Assembly (NCBI RefSeq): GCF_000936425.1
Contig: NZ_AVFK01000019.1
Location: forward strand, 62,001 to 126,000
Direction: 5' to 3'
Source of the DNA: Skermanella aerolata KACC 11604
GTDB taxonomy: Bacteria > Pseudomonadota > Alphaproteobacteria > Azospirillales > Azospirillaceae
DNA: 64,000 bases
Part shown: piece by piece, positions 26,001 through 36,713 of the stretch
How the letters are laid out: each line of letters begins with the position of its first letter
How positions within the stretch are numbered: position 1 is the stretch's first letter
Notes under the pieces: generated by a model
Seen by the model: only the letters and a program-made list of their open reading frames with translations
Told to the model about the DNA's origin: nothing
Databases searched by the model: none
Translations under genes and position numbers: made by a program

Positions 26001-27284
26001 CGCGCGAATATCAACGAGCGGTCGGACGCCCACCAGTCCGCCGCCGCCTATTGGCGCTGGCGTGTCACCAACACGCCGCAGTCCCGTGAGCGGGACATCG
26101 CCGACCTCCTGGAGGCGCGCCATCATCTGCAAGAGCTGGGCGACATCGAAGCCGTGCATGCCATTAGCAGTGAAGTCATCCTTCAGCTTGACACCTGGGG
26201 CGCCTGGGAGTGGGAAGTCCGGTTGCTTCGTGAGACGCTCTCTTGGATGCCGGTCGGCTCAAAGGAGGCCGCCGCTGCCTTTCACCACTTGGGCATGGTC
26301 GCGCAGCGCCAAGGCGACTACGGGGCGGCGCTGGACTGGTACCGACAGTCGCTGGCGATCAGCGAGCAGCTCGGTAACCGCGCCGGCATGGCCTACTCAT
26401 ATCACCAGCTTGGCATGGTCGCGCAACTCCAAGGCGACTACGAGGCGGCTCTGGACTGGTACCGGCAGTCGTTGGCGATCGAGGAGCAACTCGGTAACCG
26501 CACCGGCATGGCCTCCTCATATCACAACATGGGTGCGGTCGTGCAGGTCCGAGGCGACTACAAGGCGGCTCTGGACTGGTACCGGCAGGCGCTGGCGATC
26601 AAGGAGCAGCTCGGTAACCGCGCCGGCATGGCCTCCTCATATCACCAGCTCGGCAATGTCGCGCAACTCCAAAGCGACTACGAGGCGGCTCTGGACTGGT
26701 ACCGGCAGGCGCTGGCGATCAACGAGCAGCTCGGTAACCGCGCCGACATGGCCTCCTCATATCACCAGCTTGGCATGATCGCGCAGGTCCGAGGCGACTG
26801 CGAGGCGGCTCTGGACTGGTACCGGCAGGCGCTGGCAATCAACGAGCAGCTTGGTAACCGCGCCGGCATGGCCTCCTCATATCATCAGCTTGGCATGATC
26901 GCGCAGGGCAAAGACGACTACGAGGCGGCTCTGGACTGGTACCGGCAGTCACTGGCGATCGAGGAGCAACTCGGTAACCGTGCCGGCATGGCCATGACAC
27001 TCGGTCAGATCGGAAATCTCCACACGGAACGAGGGCAGGCGAGCAATGCGGTTCCATTCAGCCTCCAGTCCCTGGGACTTCATTTGCAGATGAAAGAGCC
27101 TGAAGTCCGCATCGATCTCCATTGGCTTTCCCACCAACGGCAGGAATTGGGTTCCAACAAGTTCTCCGCCATCGTTGCCGAACACTCTGATGCCGAGAGT
27201 GCGGCGTACGTTGTAACGCTCCTTGACGAGTTCGAACGGCAAGCGGCTCTGCACGGAGATGATGATGAGTTGTCGACGATGTAG
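23064..27284 (+). CDS. TIR-CHAT-NTPase-TPR multidomain protein, candidate single-gene defence system
   Basis: A 1406-residue cytoplasmic protein. Residues ~13-140 form a TIR domain (DVFISYAHADGEWVKTLAEN; the probable NADase glutamate is E85 in PYVQNEYAALM). Residues ~200-530 form a CHAT caspase-like protease with H386 in LHISCHAAPG and C428 in VVLAGCSTG. A STAND/NB-ARC-like NTPase follows: Walker A GIGGVGKST at 588-596 and Walker B VAFLFDNFED at 679-688. The C-terminus has six near-identical 40-residue TPR units (1073-1312). This is the logic of NTP-dependent conflict proteins: the repeats sense, the NTPase switches, TIR and CHAT act. AGAGGA lies only one or two bases before the ATG, so a TTG at 23070 may be the true start. 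The stop codon falls inside a REP-like repeat. Confidence 0.9.
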   Translation: MILTGDQRSGDSRDVFISYAHADGEWVKTLAENLHRAGLKVFYDQWDIGLGDVVVHKIDHGILNSRNGILVVSPTSLTRPYVQNEYAALMDRAIMRGQLLIPVLLKDAEMPPLLATRLYADFRNAEGPGYQTAFDKLVRALKGERPGPPAILPPGGGYKVAGTNPLRLSITPQRTILSGDGIDISDPPPAAGFDFDDLLWRLKRAQTHWGPQRDAAGASAGRDGLESVLYEIGGKLADSFLPPAVTAALIQAIAEAERLNGTLQLGLDIAEPLAGLPWETLRLGSTVLALNRHVELFRRIDTQGPAPAITIPGPLRILVAIGSPDAQNARGELLDMEAELQRILDATDKPHRAGNAAVHILEHGSIAAIHDALTTGHFHVLHISCHAAPGTLILETPDGAEDRVTAQRLCEEAIPAERAAPLVVLAGCSTGQDGKPKDDADSAELPGLARMLVQHGVPAVIAMQASVGDHYATDLMGEVYQALSTWEDPRPLAALGHARRTIERKRITAIASQPPPEWPTAAFFCAVSPTALFDPAAKPETLEEVPPPTLDPGVVVRRIGDMVGRRCEQRLILRALRDPDDAGVLIHGIGGVGKSTLAAHILHRLATSDGFLLISLKGETDPDRVLGAIGQRLFQIGLDQGENESGTLRRLAGVLRDPQHSWRDRFDYLSNSLLSRLPVAFLFDNFEDNLTGRAVPDEAAELLARWLQTPHLSRLVFTSRHTFELPDDPLEQLTKFHLGPLSWAETRKLFWRLDGLKALSADDQRHAYESVGGHPRALEYLDALLRGGKARFPDVQAKLRKQLKAKGIADPARWYSDTTGGLDAALADTVMLAADDVLLDQLLAQLADDPLARRLLIGAAVYRVAVDELGLVWAVGDPVERAPDPERATRLQAAEDRWKEARKKNPAADWPDVVWPDGELEQFQRDLAVEREPPVAMPAGFALAKQRLLDLSLLAPVCFADTDERMFLVHRWTAAALEKRANINERSDAHQSAAAYWRWRVTNTPQSRERDIADLLEARHHLQELGDIEAVHAISSEVILQLDTWGAWEWEVRLLRETLSWMPVGSKEAAAAFHHLGMVAQRQGDYGAALDWYRQSLAISEQLGNRAGMAYSYHQLGMVAQLQGDYEAALDWYRQSLAIEEQLGNRTGMASSYHNMGAVVQVRGDYKAALDWYRQALAIKEQLGNRAGMASSYHQLGNVAQLQSDYEAALDWYRQALAINEQLGNRADMASSYHQLGMIAQVRGDCEAALDWYRQALAINEQLGNRAGMASSYHQLGMIAQGKDDYEAALDWYRQSLAIEEQLGNRAGMAMTLGQIGNLHTERGQASNAVPFSLQSLGLHLQMKEPEVRIDLHWLSHQRQELGSNKFSAIVAEHSDAESAAYVVTLLDEFERQAALHGDDDELSTM
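26280..26999 (+). repeat. Six tandem 120-base repeats encoding TPR units
   Basis: Six consecutive 120-base units start at 26280, 26400, 26520, 26640, 26760 and 26880. Each encodes a 40-residue tetratricopeptide unit containing LGMVAQ, DYEAALDWYRQ and LAIEEQLGNRAGMA. The first is the most diverged. DNA identity between units is very high, which suggests recent duplication or gene conversion and predicts copy-number variation between strains. Variable positions fall in the first helix (for example QLQGDYE, QVRGDYK, QGKDDYE). Confidence 0.95.
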
Positions 27285-27512
27285 ACGCGGCTTCCAGCCG
27301 CGTTGTGCGCGGATACGCGCACCCTCCATCGCGATACGTTGGTGTCTCCCTCAAAGCCGGGGGATGGCTGAGTTAACGCGGCTGGAAGCCGCGTCTACGT
27401 TTCTCCGCCATCGAATGCGGGCTCATCAAAACTGCTCGTCTCCTGTCGAGTTCCAGAGGATGAGCTTGCGTCGCCGACGGCAACTGTGGACGCGGTTTCC
27501 AGCCGCGTCTGC
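27281..27512. repeat. Three REP-like palindromes after the TIR-CHAT gene
   Basis: Copies lie at 27281-27304, 27375-27398 and 27486-27512. The first begins GTAGACGCGGCTTCCAGCCG; the second is its exact reverse complement over 24 bases; the third (GTGGACGCGGTTTCCAGCCG...) is slightly diverged. Each is itself a hairpin (GCGGCT/AGCCGC). The first copy supplies the TAG stop codon of the TIR-CHAT gene (27282-27284). Copies one and two could pair into a long stem acting as a transcription or mRNA-stability barrier. Confidence 0.85.
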
Positions 27513-27859
27513 GATGCACATCACCCCGAAGCTCGGCATGAGCGGCCAAATTCTCCGCCCCCAGCGGGAAACATCCGTCAAGGATTGAATTCCTGACGCC
27601 CATCTGATACACGATACCCAGGCGAAGCGCCGGGTTCTATGACATCGTGAATCAGAACCAAAGCACGCCCGCTCCACGCGCCCGACGTGTGCGGCAACGA
27701 GACCCCACTCCCGCCACGTCCATCTTTCTTGACCTGCTGGCGTATTCAGTCCAGTGTCGTCCCGCCCTCCGCAACCGCGCGGGCGGCCGGAGCAGGGAAC
27801 TGCGAATTCCCCGACCCGGCCTGACCACCAATGCAACTCCACTTTACAAAGGTGCATCA
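27513..27859. other. Intergenic stretch without a convincing gene
   Basis: The 575 bases from the TIR-CHAT stop to the frameshifted Tat-signal gene contain the three REP-like palindromes at the left and, in this part, no recognisable gene. A long frame on each strand runs through the region, but both are arginine/tryptophan-rich translations with no ribosome binding site or known motif. No promoter or terminator stands out. Confidence 0.45.
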
Positions 27860-28452
27860 ATGGCTGAGCGAAGGCTTACCATACCCGGCGCGATTTCGCG
27901 CCGGTTCTTGTTCACCGCCGCCGTGGCGCTTCCCGTCACCACGGCAGCGGCGGGGACCTCCCCCGTCCCGCCCGGCACCGTTTCAGCGAGCCTTCTGGCT
28001 CTGTTGAAGCGCTACCGCGACACCTGCATCCGGCTCCGCGACGTGGAAGCCGAGCATGCCGAAACGCTTCTGTCGATCCCGGCCGCCTTCCGGCCCGGCG
28101 CTTCCGACGGCAGGTGCGTGTCCCGCTGGCCGGAATATGGACACGGGCGGAACTGGACGCGCTCGGGCTGCCCTCAAGCATGCCCTGCCGGCCGTCCGAG
28201 GACGACTTCATCCGGTACTTCCACCGGGTGTCGGGGTCCGACCCCGACCGGTGCGAGGAGGCGCGCCGGCGGCACAAGGTCAGGATGGAAGCGTGGCAAG
28301 CCCGGCGGACCGTTCAGAAGGAATGGTACGCCCGGACCGGCCTCGACACCCTCGGCAGCCGGCGCCGCCGTCTGCTCGAAGGCAAGCATTCCATCGAACG
28401 CGACCTCATGGAAATGATGACCCGCCCCGGCACGGCCATCCTTTTCGCCTGA
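27860..28452 (+). pseudogene. Frameshifted small Tat-signal protein gene
   Basis: The ATG at 27860 opens a frame with a twin-arginine-like signal (SRRFLFTAAVALPVTTAAAG) and a helical stretch LLALLKRYRDTCIRLRDVEAEHAE to about 28113. The natural continuation is in another frame (28114-28452): VPLAGIWTRAELDALGLPSS ... EDDFIRYFHRVSG ... MMTRPGTAILFA. One missing base near 28110-28114 would join them into a ~197-residue protein. Proteins of this layout, with an N-terminal helix pair, a W-T-R-A-E-L-D-A-L motif and a terminal RTPAG-like tail, are uncharacterised proteins common in alphaproteobacterial genomes. Either the gene is decayed or the assembly has a one-base error. Confidence 0.6.
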
Positions 28453-28511
28453 GCCAAGCGCGCCTGACCCTCCCGACGGTGGTCACTATTCCAGCCGCCG
28501 CCGGGAGCAGC

Positions 28512-28541
28512 GATAGTGACCCATAGTGACCGATAGTGACC
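28512..28541. repeat. Three tandem 10-base repeats
   Basis: GATAGTGACC, CATAGTGACC, GATAGTGACC run head to tail at 28512-28541. A further inverted copy (GGTCACTATT) lies about 30 bases upstream. This sits in the 325-base gap between the frameshifted Tat-signal gene and nadE, which otherwise holds only the inverted repeat at 28676-28743. It may be a protein-binding cluster or simple slippage repeat. Confidence 0.75.
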
Positions 28542-28675
28542 TTTTCGGCGAAAAAACCTGAACCGCTGTGATGACCATCCGCCGGGCGGTCATGTCGAAT
28601 GATGACATTCGAGTACAAAACAGGCTTTTTCCTACACTCCTCATACCATCGGCATTCGAAGTTGACCCATGCGCA

Positions 28676-28743
28676 GGATTGTTGGGCCACGGTCCAACCT
28701 ACGGACTCCGGCCCTTGTAGGTTGGGCCGTGGCCCAACAATCC
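28676..28743. repeat. Large inverted repeat of the GGCCCAAC palindrome type
   Basis: Left arm 28676-28702 (GGATTGTTGGGCCACGG...) and right arm 28717-28743 are reverse complements over 27 bases with one mismatch, separated by 14 bases. Each arm also contains its own palindrome (GTTGGGCCACGG[T/C]CCAAC). It lies 35 bases past the nadE stop, on the far side of that gene, and has no T tract. It may be a mobile REP/BIME-type unit that also protects the 3' end of nadE mRNA. Confidence 0.85.
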
Positions 28744-28777
28744 GGAACTCACCGGTCAATCTTCAAAGCCGTTGGTA

Positions 28778-30826
28778 TCACTCCTTCGGCACGTTCCGCT
28801 CCAGCTCGTCCAGCCACGTCCGCGCCGTCCCGTCCGACGGTGCCCGCCAGTCGCCGCGCGGCGACAGGGAGCCGCCGCCGCTGACTTTCGGGCCGTTCGG
28901 CATGGCGGAGCGCTTGAACTGGCTGAAACCGAAGAAACGGCCGATGAACAGGCCGAGCCAGTGGCGGATCTGCGGCAGTTCGTAGGCCCGCCGGCGTTCC
29001 GGCGGAAAGCCGGGGGGCCAGTCGCCGTGCTCGGTGTCGCTCCAGGCGTGAAGCGCCAGGAAGGCGATCTTCGACGGTCGGAAGCCGTAGCGCAGCGTGT
29101 AGAACAGGTTGAAGTCCTGAAGCTCGTAGGGGCCGACCTTGGCCTCGGTGCTCTGCGGCGTTTCGCCGGGGGCGACCGGGACCAGCTCGGGTGAAATCTC
29201 TGTGCCCAGGATCGCATCCAGGGTCACGCCGACATCCCGCTCGAACTGGCCGGACGAGATCACCCAGCGGATCAGGTGCTGGATCAGCGTCTTGGGCACG
29301 CCGGAATTGACATTGTAGTGCGCCATCTGGTCGCCGACGCCGTAGGTACACCAGCCCAGTCCCAGTTCCGACAGGTCGCCGGTCCCGATGACGATGCCGC
29401 CGTTCTGGTTGGCAAGGCGGAACAGGTAGTCGGTGCGCAAGCCCGCCTGAACGTTCTCGAACGTCACGTCGTAGACCGGCTCGCCCTTGCCGAAGGGGTG
29501 GTTCATGTCGGAAAGCATCTGGCGGGCGGCGGGCCGGATATCCAGCTCGCGCCATGTGACGCCCAGCGACTCCATCAGCCGGACGGCGTTGCCCTTGGTG
29601 TGGTCGCTGGTCGCAAAGCCCGGCATCGTATAGGCCAGGATGTTGGTGCGCGGCAGACCCAGCCTGTCCATCGCGCGGGCCGTCACGATCAGCGCATGGG
29701 TCGAATCCAGGCCGCCGGACACGCCGATGACGGCCTTCTCGGTATGCGTGGCGCTCAGGCGCTGGACCAGTCCCGCCACTTGGATGTTGTAGGCCTCGAA
29801 GCAGTCCTGCTCCAGCCGCGCCGGGTCGGCCGGGACGAAGGGGAAGCGCTCGACCTTGCGCTCCAGCCCGATATCGGTCATCGGCGGATCGAGCTTGAAC
29901 GAGACGTGCCGGTAGGCGTCCGTCGACACCCCCCGCCAGCGGCGGTTGTCGTCGAAACTGCCCATCCGCATCCGCTCCTGGCGCAGCAAGTCCAAGTCGA
30001 TGTCGGCGACCGCGATCTGGTCGCCTTCCGGGAAGCGGGCGGTTTCCGTCAGGATCTCGCCGTTCTCGGCGATCGAGGTCTGGCCGTCCCAGGCCAGATC
30101 AGTGGTGGACTCGCCAGCCCCGGAGGCCGAGTACAGATACGCCGCGATGCAGCGGCCCGACTGGCTCTTGCACAGCAGCCGGCGGGTGTCGGCCTTCGCG
30201 ATGGTGATGTTGCTGGCCGACAGGTTGGCGAGCACGGTGGCGCCGGCCAGCGCCGCCTGGGAGCTTGGCGGAATCGGCACCCAGAAGTCCTCGCAGACTT
30301 CGGCGTGGACGACGAAGTCGGGGAGATCCTCTGCCGTGAACATCAGGTCGGGACCGAACGGCACGGTCTGGCCGCAGATCCGGATCTCGCCGCCCTCGGT
30401 CCCAGCGCCCGAGGCGAAGTGACGCTTCTCGTAGAACTCCCGGTAGTTCGGCAGGTGGATCTTGGGCACCGCCCCCAGGATGCGGCCCCGGTGGATCGCT
30501 ACCGCGCAGTTATAGATCCTGCCGCTGACATGGCGAAGCGGCGCTCCGACCAGAAGCAGCGGCATCAGCTTGGCCGAGCCTTCGGCGATCACGTTCAGGG
30601 CTTGCTCCACCGCATCCAGCAGCGGGTCCTGGAGCAGCAGGTCGTCGATCGCATAGCCGGAAACCGCCAGTTCGGGGAAGATCGCCAAGGCTGCGGACCG
30701 CTCATCGCAGGTCTTGGCGACGCGCAGCACGGACTCGGCATTGGCGGCGGGGTCGGCGATGCCGCACCGCATGGTGCAGGAGGCGACCCGCGCAAAACCG
30801 TGACGGTAGAGAGAGTGGAACGTCAT
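28778..30826 (-). CDS. nadE: Glutamine-dependent NAD(+) synthetase
   Basis: A 682-residue two-domain enzyme making NAD from deamido-NAD, ATP and glutamine. The N-terminal nitrilase-type glutaminase domain (about 1-300) carries the catalytic triad context: glutamate in FPELAVSGY, lysine in [16 protein letters not shown] and cysteine in HAEVCEDFW. The synthetase domain begins near 330; its P-loop is [13 protein letters not shown], with the downstream [15 protein letters not shown] signature. The length fits bacterial glutamine-dependent NadE of the long type. It converges with the accessory region and is divergent from the gene at 31038. As the supplier of NAD it sits directly next to a TIR-domain gene, but nothing links them beyond position. 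Confidence 0.96.
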   Translation of the reverse strand: MTFHSLYRHGFARVASCTMRCGIADPAANAESVLRVAKTCDERSAALAIFPELAVSGYAIDDLLLQDPLLDAVEQALNVIAEGSAKLMPLLLVGAPLRHVSGRIYNCAVAIHRGRILGAVPKIHLPNYREFYEKRHFASGAGTEGGEIRICGQTVPFGPDLMFTAEDLPDFVVHAEVCEDFWVPIPPSSQAALAGATVLANLSASNITIAKADTRRLLCKSQSGRCIAAYLYSASGAGESTTDLAWDGQTSIAENGEILTETARFPEGDQIAVADIDLDLLRQERMRMGSFDDNRRWRGVSTDAYRHVSFKLDPPMTDIGLERKVERFPFVPADPARLEQDCFEAYNIQVAGLVQRLSATHTEKAVIGVSGGLDSTHALIVTARAMDRLGLPRTNILAYTMPGFATSDHTKGNAVRLMESLGVTWRELDIRPAARQMLSDMNHPFGKGEPVYDVTFENVQAGLRTDYLFRLANQNGGIVIGTGDLSELGLGWCTYGVGDQMAHYNVNSGVPKTLIQHLIRWVISSGQFERDVGVTLDAILGTEISPELVPVAPGETPQSTEAKVGPYELQDFNLFYTLRYGFRPSKIAFLALHAWSDTEHGDWPPGFPPERRRAYELPQIRHWLGLFIGRFFGFSQFKRSAMPNGPKVSGGGSLSPRGDWRAPSDGTARTWLDELERNVPKE

Positions 30827-31037
30827 GGGATCTTCCGGAACAGCGGGACAGGACGGCTTGAAGACGACAACAGTCTAGCGGCTATTTCGTCGGCATGCGA
30901 AGGCGATTGATCGGCCACGTCGCCCAATTATCAAACTGTCACTGATTTATCCGATCGAGGACGAAGAAAATTTGTGCAAGATGAGGCCTTCCTGTGCGAT
31001 TATGCCGTTTGATTGAGGCTGTGGCGGTGGGATATCG

Positions 31038-31781
31038 ATGGATGCGCCTGACGGGTCCTCCGAGCGGAAGACCTTCACATTTCTGGCGGGAATAGCGGCG
31101 CTGGGCCTCACCCTGGCGGTCGGGGTGAACTTCGCCATCGCCAGTCTGGCGCCGCCGCGTGTGCCGTTGCCCAATACGTCGATCTTCGATCCAGACCTGC
31201 GCGGCGCCGTCGCGAACTACCCCGACGCCGTGAGGGAGATGCGTACCGTCTTCACCACCACGACGCCGCAGGGAACGCGGACGGTCACCAATTGCGCCGA
31301 CTATCTCAAGCTTCTGGACCAGGGGGTTCGCTCGCTGGTCGCCGATCCGACCGACGCGCACAGCGCCTATGGCAATTGCCCGCTGCTGTTCGTGCTCCGG
31401 CAGGCGCGGGAGCCGGCGACGTATCTGGCCCCTCTGTCCCAGCTGGCGCGCACCGTGGCGGAGCGGCTGGACGCCACGACGCTGGACGACAGCCTGCGCC
31501 CGTTCCCAGTGTCCGACCGGCCGAGGGCGAGGTTCGCGCGCAATCGTTTCACCGTCGATGAGAAGCGGCTTCGGATCTCCGTCCCGGACGGCAACTGGTC
31601 GATGACGATCCTGGCGTCCGGCAGCTTTTCCGGAGATGGGCTGGAAGACGTGGCCGTCCGGATCGAACAGGGCAAGGCGCGGCACTACACGATCCTGACG
31701 CCGATGCCCAACGGCAGCCTTGGGGCGGTATCGCCGGAGAGCTTGGCGCTGACCAGCAACATGCCCGTGCGTCTGCGCTGA
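31038..31781 (+). CDS. Uncharacterised membrane-anchored protein
   Basis: A 247-residue protein with a short acidic N-terminus and one hydrophobic segment ([21 protein letters not shown], residues ~14-34), so the bulk should lie in the periplasm. The remainder is soluble and contains a two-cysteine region (NCADYLKLL ... GNCPLLFVL) that could form a disulfide. A C-terminal portion ([20 protein letters not shown]) resembles the repeat-like FG-GAP segments of secreted proteins (S-F-S-G-D-G-L-E-D). I do not recognise the family. It precedes queA by 49 bases on the same strand and might be in the same transcript. Confidence 0.65.
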   Translation: MDAPDGSSERKTFTFLAGIAALGLTLAVGVNFAIASLAPPRVPLPNTSIFDPDLRGAVANYPDAVREMRTVFTTTTPQGTRTVTNCADYLKLLDQGVRSLVADPTDAHSAYGNCPLLFVLRQAREPATYLAPLSQLARTVAERLDATTLDDSLRPFPVSDRPRARFARNRFTVDEKRLRISVPDGNWSMTILASGSFSGDGLEDVAVRIEQGKARHYTILTPMPNGSLGAVSPESLALTSNMPVRLR

Positions 31782-31830
31782 GTCATTCGCCTTTCCCAAG
31801 GCGCCGGGATGGACTATATCGGCGCTCCTC

Positions 31831-34576
<2,746 letters not shown>

Positions 34577-34590
<14 letters not shown>

Positions 34591-35617
34591 CAAGCGGGAG
34601 CAGATCCGGGACCGGGCGCTGGCACTCGGCTTCGACGCCGTGGGCTTCGCGCCGGCCTCCCTCGGCGACGAGGCGAGAGAGCGGCTGGGCGACTTCCTGG
34701 CCCAAGGCCTCCACGGCGACATGGGCTGGATGCTCGAAAAGGCCGACCGCCGGGGCGATCCCCAGGTGCTTTGGCCGGAGGCGCGGACTGTTATCGCGCT
34801 CGGCATGTCCTACGCGCCGCACGAGGACCCGAGGAGCCTGCTGGAGCATCCGGACCGGGGCATCGTCTCCGTCTATGCGCGGGGCCGCGACTACCACGAC
34901 GTGGTCAAGAGCCGGCTGAAGCAGTTGGCCCAATGGGTCCACCGTAGTTTCGCAACGGACGTCAAGGTCTTCGTCGATACGGCCCCGGTGATGGAAAAGC
35001 CTCTGGCGGAGCAGGCCGGGCTGGGCTGGCAGGGCAAGCACACCAACTTGGTGTCGCGCGAGCATGGCTCATGGCTGTTCCTGGGGGAGGTCTATACCGC
35101 CCTGGAACTGCCGCCCGATTCCCCTGGCGCCGACCTGTGCGGCTCGTGCCGCCGCTGCCAGGACGCCTGCCCGACGGCGGCATTCCCCGAGCCCTACCGG
35201 CTGGATGCGCGCCGCTGCATCTCGTACCTGACGATCGAGCACAAGGGTCCCATCCCCGAAGACCTTCGCCCGCTGATGGGCAACCGCATCTATGGCTGCG
35301 ACGACTGCCTTGCCGCCTGCCCCTGGAACAAGTTCGCCAAGCGCACCCGCGAAGCGGCGTTCCTCCCCCGCGCCGAGCTGACGGCGCCCCGGCTGGCCGA
35401 TCTGGCGCAACTGGACGACGCAGGCTTCCGGCAGGTGTTCTCCGGCTCGCCGATCAAGCGGATCGGACGCGACCGCTTCGTCCGCAACGTTCTGACGGCG
35501 TTGGGAAACAGCGGCGATCAGGCGCAGATCGGCGTGGTGGAACGGCTGACGGCGGACGAGTCGGATTTGGTGCGTGACGCGGCGTCGTGGGCATTGGAGC
35601 GGCTGCGGGCGGTGTGA
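34577..35617 (+). CDS. queG: Epoxyqueuosine reductase QueG
   Basis: A 346-residue cobalamin-dependent iron-sulfur protein that makes queuosine from epoxyqueuosine in tRNA. Two [4Fe-4S] motifs are present: [16 protein letters not shown] and [14 protein letters not shown]. The N-terminal cobalamin domain includes the [20 protein letters not shown] and [17 protein letters not shown] segments. A HEAT-like tail ([20 protein letters not shown]) follows. The GTG at 34577 overlaps the queF stop by 14 bases. With queA, tgt and queF it completes the later half of queuosine synthesis; queC, queD and queE are not in this window. Confidence 0.95.
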
Positions 35618-35626
35618 CCGGCCGTT

Positions 35627-35797
35627 TCAGCGCTTCAGAAGTCCCTTGAAAGCGCGGGCGATCTGTTCGGCCTTTGACTCATCGTCAAGCATACGGCGAA
35701 GCGCCGCCCGGATCGCGGCGACCCGCTTGGATTGCTCCGAGACTCTGCTCGCAGCCGCATCGATCCGGGCGCTTGGCCCTGCCGGTTCACTGGGCAT
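35627..35797 (-). CDS. Small helical protein (56 residues), unknown
   Basis: A 56-residue frame starting MPSEPAGPSARIDAAASRVS and continuing EQSKRVAAIRAALRRMLDDE to AFKGLLKR. The composition (alternating basic, acidic and alanine residues) predicts one or two amphipathic helices. It begins one base after the stop of the 84-residue gene at 35799-36053, so the pair look coupled. No family is recognised. Codon use and coupling support it; length argues caution. Confidence 0.45.
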   Translation of the reverse strand: MPSEPAGPSARIDAAASRVSEQSKRVAAIRAALRRMLDDESKAEQIARAFKGLLKR

Positions 35798-35798
35798 T

Positions 35799-36053
35799 TC
35801 AGGCGACGGATCGGGTGTGAATCAAGGCTTCCAGGATGCGGGATTGCTCGTTAAGTCGCCCCTCGATGCTGGCAATCCGCTCTCCTTGAGCGTTTGAATC
35901 CCATTTGGCATTCGCGGACTTCGGAGGAACATCCGGAGCGCCCTTGAACAAGCGGTGACTAAGTGGAACCTCGGAGACTAGGCCAATCAGCAAATCGAGC
36001 ATGGCCGTCACGTATTCATTCATCACCGCTCTCCAGCCTGGCGCATACGCCAT
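35799..36053 (-). CDS. Small protein with C-terminal coiled coil (84 residues), unknown
   Basis: Starts MAYAPGWRAVMNEYVTAMLD with a weak GAGATT site upstream. The first half has a hydrophobic amphipathic helix (LLIGLVSEVPLSHRLF), and the end GERIASIEGRLNEQSRILEA is a short coiled coil. The frame is open much further upstream but there overlaps the VOC gene on the other strand, so the short form is preferred. Together with the 56-residue gene it forms a tiny two-gene unit, convergent with queG. Function unknown. Confidence 0.4.
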   Translation of the reverse strand: MAYAPGWRAVMNEYVTAMLDLLIGLVSEVPLSHRLFKGAPDVPPKSANAKWDSNAQGERIASIEGRLNEQSRILEALIHTRSVA

Positions 36054-36128
36054 GGTAATCTCATGCCATTCAGGAACAAGCCCTTTCGGGGTAGTCCACC
36101 GACCACACGTCAATCCAGGGAGGCTCGA

Positions 36129-36560
36129 ATGAGCGAAACAAACAAGAGCATTCTGTCGCATGTCTCGATCGGTACGAACGACTTCGCCCGTGCCGCCGCT
36201 TTCTACGACAAGGTGATGCCCGCCCTTGGCTGCCGCCGCATCGCCGAACACCCTGGCGCCGTCGCCTATGGCAAGGAATATCCGGAGTTCTGGGTCCAGG
36301 TCCCCGTCGACGGGCACCCCGCCACCATCGGCAACGGCGTCCACATCAGCTTCCTCGCCGACTCGGCCGAGGTCGTCAACGCCTTCCACGCCGCGGCGCT
36401 GGAAGCCGGCGCCATCGACGAGGGAAAGCCGGGGCCAAGGCCGCATTACGGTCCGGCCTATTATGGCTGCTTCGTACGCGATCCCGATGGCCATAAGATC
36501 GAGGCGATGTTCTGGGACGCCGAAGCCGGTCTTGCGGCCGAAACGCATGCTGAATTTTAA
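36129..36560 (+). CDS. VOC-family (glyoxalase/bleomycin-resistance fold) protein
   Basis: A 143-residue protein of the vicinal oxygen chelate superfamily. It shows HVSIGTNDFARAAAFYDKVM at the start, a central HISFLADSAEVVNAFHAAAL and the terminal YYGCFVRDPDGHKIEAMFW, the usual two beta-alpha-beta-beta-beta modules. The candidate metal ligands are H11 region, H in VHISF and E in KIEAMFW. GGGAGGCTCGA precedes the ATG. Substrate unknown; members include glyoxalase-like lyases and resistance proteins. Confidence 0.85.
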   Translation: MSETNKSILSHVSIGTNDFARAAAFYDKVMPALGCRRIAEHPGAVAYGKEYPEFWVQVPVDGHPATIGNGVHISFLADSAEVVNAFHAAALEAGAIDEGKPGPRPHYGPAYYGCFVRDPDGHKIEAMFWDAEAGLAAETHAEF

Positions 36561-36641
36561 CTTTACAACCTCATCAGCGAGCTATCTCGAAATCGCAATG
36601 CTGGCTTCCAAATCTGGTATACAAAATACGACATACAATAT

Positions 36642-36670
36642 TTGACATCAGCACGCACTCGCAGCATATT
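36642..36670 (+). promoter_or_regulatory. Predicted sigma-70-like promoter
   Basis: A perfect TTGACA at 36642-36647, a 17-base spacer and CATATT at 36665-36670 (four of six consensus bases), 44 bases before the ATG of the 68-residue membrane protein. The surrounding 100 bases are notably AT-rich compared with the rest of the window. This is among the best-looking promoters in the window. Confidence 0.55.
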
Positions 36671-36713
36671 TGGTGCAACGCAAGACGCTGACATCTCAAC
36701 CGGAGCCGATACC

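Noticed and set aside
26280-26999. 120-base repeats considered as CRISPR or transposon ends
   Set aside because: They are contiguous, in frame, and encode TPR units.
27426-27860. 144-codon minus-strand frame between the TIR-CHAT gene and the Tat-signal gene
   Set aside because: Composition is Trp/Arg/Gly-rich without family motif or ribosome site, and it runs through a REP-like palindrome.
35799-36548. Full 249-codon minus-strand frame overlapping the VOC gene
   Set aside because: The part antisense to the VOC gene looks like shadow coding; only the last 84 codons are kept as a possible gene.
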